A program made the translations under genes and the position numbers. This document shows positions 5,233 through 9,940 of a stretch of 9,940 nt of DNA, piece by piece. The stretch is from Ruminococcaceae bacterium UBA1741. GTDB lineage: Bacteria; Bacillota; Clostridia; Oscillospirales; Acutalibacteraceae. Every line of letters begins with the position of its first letter. Positions within the stretch are counted from its first letter, which is position 1. Under the pieces are notes generated by a model, which was not told the origin of the DNA, ran no database searches, and saw only the letters and a list, made by a program, of their open reading frames with translations. The stretch spans positions 1-9,940 of the forward strand of contig DCHX01000036.1 in the NCBI GenBank assembly GCA_002315685.1, given 5' to 3'.

Positions 5233-6606
5233 GTGAAAGAAATCAGAGAAACAGATAAGCTTCTTAACGGAATTAAGCGAATTCATATGATAGGAATAGG
5301 CGGAAGCGGAATGTGTCCGCTTGCCGAAATCTTAAACGAAAAAGGCTTTATTGTCAGCGGTTCGGATAAGGTTGAAACCGAAAAAACCGACTATCTTAAA
5401 GGGCTCGGAATCACCGTATATTGCGGACAGTCGGCGGAAAATATCAAGGACGCCGAGCTTGTCGCTTTTTCTGCCGCCGTGCCGGAGGATAATGTCGAAC
5501 GGTTAGAGGCAAAAAGGCTCGGCATTCCCGAAATGGAACGCTCGGTGCTTTTAGGCGCAATTACAAGAAAATATAATAATGTAATCGGCGTTTGCGGAAC
5601 CCACGGCAAAACTACCGTTACATCTATGATAACACAAATTCTTTTACTTAACAAGATGGAACCTACTGCGGTTATCGGCGGAAAGCTTCCTATATCGGGC
5701 AGCTCCTCGGTTGTCGGCAAAAGCGAAACATTGGTTTGCGAGTCTTGTGAGTTTGTAAACAGTTTTCTTGAATTTTCTCCCGATATATCGGTGCTTCTTA
5801 ATATAGATAATGACCACCTTGATTTCTTCGGCACAATGGATAATCTTATGCTTTCGTTTGGAAAATTTGTTTCTCTTTCAAACACGGCGTATATAAACGG
5901 CGATGACGAGAGGTGCAAAAAGGCTACCGAAAATCTAAATGTTAAAAAAATTACCTTCGGTATTGAAAAGACGAACGATTTTTATGCCGATAATATCGAA
6001 AAGGGCAAATACGGTTACTCCTTTGATGTTTTTAAGCGCGGCGAAAAGATAGGACACCTTGATATGCACATTCCGGGTAAGCACAATATCTTAAACGGTC
6101 TTGTGTCCTTTGCGGTATGCTTAAACGAGGGCGTTTCTCCACAGGGTATTGCCGATGCGGTTTATAAGTTTTCGGGCGCAGGAAGAAGATTTGAAATATA
6201 CGGAAACTTCGGCGGTATTACAGTGGTTGACGATTATGCCCACCATCCGACCGAAATTAAGGCGACGCTGAGCGGTGCTAAATCCTTAAACTACAATAAG
6301 GTTATTACTGTTTTTCAACCCTACACTTATTCCCGTGTGGCGCTTCTTAAAGAGGGAATGATAGATGCCTTAAAAATCGCCGATAAGGTGTTTTTAACCC
6401 CTATTGTTGCCTCCCGTGAGGTAAACACATACGGCGTATCGAGCGAGGATATTGCAGAAAAAATCGAAAATGCCGAGGTTGTTGCCGATTATGAGGAACT
6501 GACCGAAAAAATGATAGCTTATGCTGCTGAGGGCGATATTATTATCACAATGGGCGCAGGAGATATTTATAAAGTGGCACAAAAAATATCGGAGAAGCTA
6601 AAATGA
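5233..6606 (+). CDS. murC: UDP-N-acetylmuramate--L-alanine ligase
   Basis: 457 residues, the usual MurC length. It ligates L-alanine to UDP-N-acetylmuramate with ATP, the first amino acid of the peptidoglycan stem peptide, in the cytoplasm. An N-terminal UDP-binding Rossmann domain has HMIGIGGSGM (18-27) and VSGSD (41-45). The Mur ligase central domain has the ATP loop GVCGTHGKTTVTSM (119-132), an ESCEF acidic segment (170-174) and NIDNDHLDFFG (190-200). The C-terminal domain has SGAGRRFE (314-321) and VVDDYAHHPTEIKA (331-344), both MurC-specific. The start is GTG 5233 with AAGGGG 8 bases upstream; no ATG fits better. Its TGA overlaps the next start (ATGA, 6603-6606). It heads a plus-strand operon with translation genes. 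Confidence 0.96.
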   Translation: MKEIRETDKLLNGIKRIHMIGIGGSGMCPLAEILNEKGFIVSGSDKVETEKTDYLKGLGITVYCGQSAENIKDAELVAFSAAVPEDNVERLEAKRLGIPEMERSVLLGAITRKYNNVIGVCGTHGKTTVTSMITQILLLNKMEPTAVIGGKLPISGSSSVVGKSETLVCESCEFVNSFLEFSPDISVLLNIDNDHLDFFGTMDNLMLSFGKFVSLSNTAYINGDDERCKKATENLNVKKITFGIEKTNDFYADNIEKGKYGYSFDVFKRGEKIGHLDMHIPGKHNILNGLVSFAVCLNEGVSPQGIADAVYKFSGAGRRFEIYGNFGGITVVDDYAHHPTEIKATLSGAKSLNYNKVITVFQPYTYSRVALLKEGMIDALKIADKVFLTPIVASREVNTYGVSSEDIAEKIENAEVVADYEELTEKMIAYAAEGDIIITMGAGDIYKVAQKISEKLK

Positions 6607-7739
6607 TAACCGATAAACTTTATGATAACGATGCCTATATATCCGAATTTTCGGCTATCGTTTTGTCCCAAACAAAAACCGAAAAGGGATACGAAGTAAT
6701 ACTTGATAAAACCGCCTTTTTCCCCGAAGCGGGTGGACAGCCGTGCGACACGGGAACGGTTGACGGCAAAAAGGTTCTTGATGTTAGGATAAAAGACGAA
6801 AAAATTGTTCACCTTTTGCACGAGAGTGTGGAGAAAAAGACCGTAAACTGTAAAATTGATTTTGAGCGCAGGTTTTCTTTTATGCAAAACCATTCGGGCG
6901 AGCATATCGTATCGGGAATCGTAAACAAGCTTTACGGGTTTGAAAATGTCGGCTTTCACCTTAACGAAGAATTTGTAACACTTGATTTTAACGGGATTTT
7001 AAGCCGTGAACAAATTGAAGAAGTCGAGCTTCTTGCAAACGAGGTTGTATGGCAAAACAAAAATGTCAAGGCCTATTATCCTACCGAAAACGAGCTTAAA
7101 AGCATAAGCTTTCGGCAAAAGAAAGAAATTCAAGGCGACATAAGGCTTGTTGAAATTGAGGATACCGATATATGTGCTTGTTGTGCGCCTCATATCAAAA
7201 AAACGGGCGAAATCGGTATGATTAAGCTTTTATCAACCGAAAAAATGCGGGGCGGTATTCGTATTTTAATGAAGTGCGGAAGGTATGCGCTACTCGACTA
7301 CAACGATAAATTTTCCAACATAACGAAAATTCAAAATCTTTTATCGGTAAAGCCCGAGGAAACCGCAAAGGCGGTTTTTGCGCTTGAACAAAAAACGAAT
7401 GAATATAAGCTTGAAATTTCGGGGCTTAAAAGAAATTTGATAACCCTTATTGCCGAAACAAAACAAGAAAACGAAAACCTGATTTTTGCGGAAAATTTTG
7501 ATAACAAACAAATTTTAGAGCTTGCCGACAGCCTTTACAAAAAGTACGGCAACACAAAAACCGTCTTAACAAATAAAAACGATAACGAGTACCTATTTGT
7601 TATGTGCGGAAACGAGGACGAAACAAACGCACTTTTTGAAAAGATAAAAACCGAGCTTTCCGCAAGAGGCGGAGGTCGAGGCGGAGTAATAAGCGGAACT
7701 ATTAACGCCTCGAAGGAAGATATAATAAAAGCGTTTTAA
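6603..7739 (+). CDS. Alanyl-tRNA editing protein, AlaX long form (DHHA1 domain)
   Basis: 378 residues. It is related to the editing half of alanyl-tRNA synthetase: a free-standing hydrolase that removes wrongly attached serine or glycine from tRNA-Ala. The N-terminal beta domain contains TAFFPEAGGQPCDTG (37-51), as in AlaRS. The zinc/active-site residues follow: HSGEH (H97, H101) and CCAPH (C193, H197) before IKKTGEIG. The C-terminal part holds a likely coiled segment (about 255-295) and a DHHA1-like end with RGGGRGGVISG, the glycine-rich motif of the AlaRS C-terminal domain. No aminoacylation domain precedes it, and the length fits the long AlaX (AlaX-L) type rather than a broken alaS. The start overlaps the murC stop by four bases, with GGAG at 6591-6594. 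Translational coupling to murC, which consumes free alanine, is notable but not a known functional link. Confidence 0.9.
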   Translation: MITDKLYDNDAYISEFSAIVLSQTKTEKGYEVILDKTAFFPEAGGQPCDTGTVDGKKVLDVRIKDEKIVHLLHESVEKKTVNCKIDFERRFSFMQNHSGEHIVSGIVNKLYGFENVGFHLNEEFVTLDFNGILSREQIEEVELLANEVVWQNKNVKAYYPTENELKSISFRQKKEIQGDIRLVEIEDTDICACCAPHIKKTGEIGMIKLLSTEKMRGGIRILMKCGRYALLDYNDKFSNITKIQNLLSVKPEETAKAVFALEQKTNEYKLEISGLKRNLITLIAETKQENENLIFAENFDNKQILELADSLYKKYGNTKTVLTNKNDNEYLFVMCGNEDETNALFEKIKTELSARGGGRGGVISGTINASKEDIIKAF

Positions 7740-7748
7740 GGAGATAGT

Positions 7749-8666
7749 ATGAATTGGACTGAAATTACCGCCACCGTACCGACAGAACAAACCGAAATAG
7801 CCTCGGCTATTGCTAATATGGCGGTGCCCTACGGAATTTACATTGAGGACTATTCCGATTTAGAACAGGGTGCCTTTGAGGTGGCTCATGTTGACCTGAT
7901 TGACGAGGAGTTAAGGCAAAAGCAAAGGGACAAATCGGTTATCCACCTTTATATAGCCGAAGATGATAACGCTACCGAAAAGCTTGCCTATCTAAACGAG
8001 AGAATGCGTGAAGCGAAGATAGATTTTGTGCTTAATCGTGAAACGGTTGACGATACCTTTTGGAACGAAAACTGGAAAAAGTATTTTAAGGCGTTTGAAG
8101 TAGGTAAGAAACTTGCGGTTTGTCCGAGCTGGGAAAAATACGAAAACAAAGAAAACAGAAAGGTAATAAGTCTTGACCCGGGTGCCGCATTCGGCACGGG
8201 TACCCACGCTACAACCTCGCTTTGCCTTAATGTGCTTGAAGATACGGTAACCGGCGAAAGCGAAATATTGGATATTGGTACGGGCAGCGGAATTTTGGCT
8301 ATTGCGGGACTTTTGCTCGGCGCTAAATCGGCTGTCGGGGTTGATATCGACGAACAGTCGGTTAAAACCGCAAAGGAAAACGCCGAAAGAAACAATGTGT
8401 ACGAAAATGCCGAGTTTTTGCAGGGCGACCTTGCCGATAAGATAAGCGGAAGATATAATATCGTGTGCGCAAATATTATTGCCGATATTATTATAAGGCT
8501 TTTTGATAATGTAAAAGATTTTATGACCGATGACGGCATCTTGATTGTTTCGGGAATAATCGACCTTCGTGCCGACGAGGTCAAAAACGAGGCGTTAAAA
8601 CACGGCTTTAAGATAGAAAAAACACTTACAAAAGAAGAATGGTATTCTTTTGTTTTGACTAAATAA
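7749..8666 (+). CDS. prmA: Ribosomal protein L11 methyltransferase
   Basis: 305 residues, the normal length. It uses S-adenosylmethionine to trimethylate amino groups of ribosomal protein L11. An N-terminal substrate-recognition domain (about 1-100) with WTEITATVPTEQTEIAS and FWNENWKKYFKAFEVGKKL (104-122) is typical of PrmA. It is followed by SLDPGAAFGTGTHATTSLCL (141-160), the family signature. The SAM-binding motif I is LDIGTGSGILAI (174-185), the acidic motif is VGVDIDEQSV (197-206), and the post-motif block CANIIADIII (240-249) replaces the usual NILA-type motif. The ribosome binding site AAGGAG (7738-7743) overlaps the stop codon of the AlaX gene; the gap is 9 bases. It sits in a translation-related operon. 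Confidence 0.96.
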   Translation: MNWTEITATVPTEQTEIASAIANMAVPYGIYIEDYSDLEQGAFEVAHVDLIDEELRQKQRDKSVIHLYIAEDDNATEKLAYLNERMREAKIDFVLNRETVDDTFWNENWKKYFKAFEVGKKLAVCPSWEKYENKENRKVISLDPGAAFGTGTHATTSLCLNVLEDTVTGESEILDIGTGSGILAIAGLLLGAKSAVGVDIDEQSVKTAKENAERNNVYENAEFLQGDLADKISGRYNIVCANIIADIIIRLFDNVKDFMTDDGILIVSGIIDLRADEVKNEALKHGFKIEKTLTKEEWYSFVLTK

Positions 8667-8679
8667 TCGGAGGAAAAAT

Positions 8680-9798
8680 ATGCTTGAATTTGAGCAACTT
8701 AAATTACGACTTATTGCAAACGAGCAGGAAATCAAGGACTTAAAGGATGCTATCGGCTACGATTCTCTTAAAAGAGAAATCGAGGAGCTTGAACTTAAAT
8801 CGGCGGCTCCGGGATTTTGGGACGACCTTGAAAATTCTCAAAAGACAGTTCAGTACACGGGAAAGCTTAAAAACAAGGTTGAAACCTATGATAAGCTGAA
8901 AAACGATTACGATGACCTTTTGGTGCTTATTGATATGGGCGACGAGGAAGAGGATTTATCGTTGGTCGGGGAAATTACCGAGTCTGTCGATAGGCTTGAA
9001 AGCGAAATAGCTTCGTTTAGGCTTCAAACTCTGCTTACGGGAGAATACGACCAAAACAATGCAATTTTAACATTCCACGCAGGTGCCGGCGGTACCGAGG
9101 CTATGGACTGGGTTAGTATGATTGTAAGAATGTACACCCGTTGGGCTGAACGCCATAATTTTTCGGTTAAGGTTGTAGATTTTCTTGACGGCGACGAGGC
9201 AGGTCTTAAAAGTGCGGTTTTGCTGATAGAGGGCGAAAATGCCTACGGTTATCTTAAAAGCGAATCGGGTATTCATAGGCTTGTAAGGGTATCGCCCTTT
9301 GATGCCTCGGGAAGAAGACATACCTCCTTTGCGTCTGTTGAGGTTATGCCGGAAATAAGTGATGATATTGATATTGAAGTTCGTGAAGAGGATATTAAAA
9401 TGGATGTTTTCCGTTCGTCGGGTGCGGGTGGTCAGCATATCAACAAAACCTCTTCGGCAGTTCGTCTTACCCATATTCCTACGGGAATTGTGGTTGCTTG
9501 TCAAAACGAGCGAAGCCAATTCCAAAACCGTGACCAAGCTATGAAAATGTTAAAATCTAAGCTTCTTGAAATTAAAGAGAGAGAACACCTTGAAAAAATC
9601 GAAGATATTAAGGGTGTTCAAAAGGAAATCGCTTGGGGTTCGCAAATTAGGTCCTATGTATTTATGCCTTACACTATGGCTAAGGACCACAGAACTTCCT
9701 TTGAATCGGGAAATATTAACGCCGTTATGGACGGTGATTTAGACGGATTTATTAACGCTTATCTTAAAGCCGCTTCTAAAGGTGAACTTCAAAAATAA
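8680..9798 (+). CDS. prfB: Peptide chain release factor 2, uninterrupted frame
   Basis: 372 residues, full RF2 length. It recognises UGA and UAA stop codons in the ribosomal A site and triggers release of the finished protein. An N-terminal coiled region carries APGFWDD (43-49), standard in RF2. Domain 2 has the stop-codon tripeptide SPF (205-207) in LVRVSPFDASGRRHTSFASV, which marks RF2 rather than RF1 (PxT). The GGQ catalytic motif is at 250-252 in SSGAGGQHINKTSSAVRLTH. In many bacteria prfB has a programmed +1 frameshift near codon 25 (CUU UGA C). Here the frame is open from ATG 8680, and the matching place reads GGC TAC GAT with no stop, so this form of autoregulation is absent. GGAGG (8669-8673) lies 6 bases upstream, and prmA ends 13 bases before. 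Confidence 0.97.
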   Translation: MLEFEQLKLRLIANEQEIKDLKDAIGYDSLKREIEELELKSAAPGFWDDLENSQKTVQYTGKLKNKVETYDKLKNDYDDLLVLIDMGDEEEDLSLVGEITESVDRLESEIASFRLQTLLTGEYDQNNAILTFHAGAGGTEAMDWVSMIVRMYTRWAERHNFSVKVVDFLDGDEAGLKSAVLLIEGENAYGYLKSESGIHRLVRVSPFDASGRRHTSFASVEVMPEISDDIDIEVREEDIKMDVFRSSGAGGQHINKTSSAVRLTHIPTGIVVACQNERSQFQNRDQAMKMLKSKLLEIKEREHLEKIEDIKGVQKEIAWGSQIRSYVFMPYTMAKDHRTSFESGNINAVMDGDLDGFINAYLKAASKGELQK

Positions 9799-9819
9799 AC
9801 TGTTTTTGGGAGAAAATAA

Positions 9820-9940
9820 ATGATAAAGAGATTTATTGAATACTATAAACCGTATAAAAAACTTTTCTATCTTGATATGTCGGCTTCTATACTTATTTCG
9901 GCTATCGGTCTTGTTTATCCTATTATTACAAGACTTATGC
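9820..9940 (+). CDS. ABC transporter, fused permease/ATPase type (N-terminal fragment)
   Basis: Only the first 40 residues are in the window; the frame runs off the end. The sequence begins MIKRFIEYYKPYKKLFYLDM, followed by a hydrophobic stretch SASILISAIGLVYPIITRLM. A basic, aromatic amphipathic lead of this kind (RF--YYKPYKKLF--D) followed by the first transmembrane helix ending YPIITR is characteristic of MsbA/LmrA-type half-transporters of Firmicutes. These usually continue with five more helices and an ATPase domain, none of it visible here. The ribosome binding site GGGAG (9808-9812) is 7 bases upstream. The gap to prfB is 21 bases without a terminator, so it may be the last or a later gene of the murC operon. 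The substrate is unknown. Confidence 0.75.
   Translation, partial: MIKRFIEYYKPYKKLFYLDMSASILISAIGLVYPIITRLM

Noticed and set aside
5391..5918. 175-residue minus-strand open frame opposite murC
   Set aside because: It is antisense to the MurC ATP-binding domain, and the Ser/Pro-rich translation has no recognisable domain.
6603..7739. Truncated alanyl-tRNA synthetase pseudogene
   Set aside because: The frame starts cleanly at the murC stop with a ribosome binding site and contains both the editing and DHHA1 domains intact, as in free-standing long AlaX proteins.
7988..8584. 198-residue minus-strand open frame opposite prmA
   Set aside because: It is a shadow of prmA: Ser-rich composition from antisense reading, no ribosome binding site, and the sense frame carries the complete methyltransferase motifs.

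Overview
The window reads as chromosomal DNA of a low-to-mid GC, endospore-forming Firmicute, most likely a member of the Clostridia. The evidence is Firmicute-style Shine-Dalgarno sites (AAGGAG, GGAGG), sigma-A-like promoters, poly-T terminators, a dipicolinate synthase gene pair (dpaA-dpaB) and an XRE/desulfoferrodoxin fusion typical of anaerobes. No species can be named. All assignments come from reading the sequence and from remembered family motifs; no search was run.

Layout. Bases 1-113 are the 3' end of a 23S rRNA gene. It is followed within about 60 bases by a terminator, with no room for a 5S gene. At 286-873 a monocistronic gene encodes an XRE DNA-binding domain fused to a complete-looking desulfoferrodoxin/superoxide-reductase domain, with its own promoter and a terminator. 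From 1016 to 2499 a two-gene operon encodes the two subunits of an oxygen-labile [4Fe-4S] hydro-lyase; the motifs fit L(+)-tartrate dehydratase (TtdA/TtdB) better than fumarase. A strong hairpin at 2505-2534 ends this operon and, on the other strand, dpaB. From 5144 back to 2534 the minus strand carries cca (tRNA CCA-adding enzyme), then a hairpin, then dpaA and dpaB (spore dipicolinic acid synthesis). A possible sporulation-type promoter sits between cca and dpaA.

From 5233 to the window end a plus-strand, tightly packed operon reads murC (peptidoglycan), an AlaX-type alanyl-tRNA editing protein, prmA (L11 methyltransferase), prfB (release factor 2) and the start of an ABC exporter. Spacings are an ATGA overlap, then 9, 13 and 21 bases. 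The cca and murC genes are divergent from an 88-base AT-rich region.

How the genes work together: cca, alaX, prmA and prfB all serve translation (tRNA maturation, tRNA proofreading, ribosomal protein modification, termination). MurC and DpaAB serve the cell wall and the spore. The redox fusion protein and the Fe-S hydro-lyase both fit an anaerobic lifestyle. Most of the window is ordinary core genome. I found no convincing new multi-gene system. The best candidates for a second look are the XRE/desulfoferrodoxin fusion with its altered catalytic-lysine position, the rRNA operon end without 5S, and the putative sigma-K-like promoter of dpaA.
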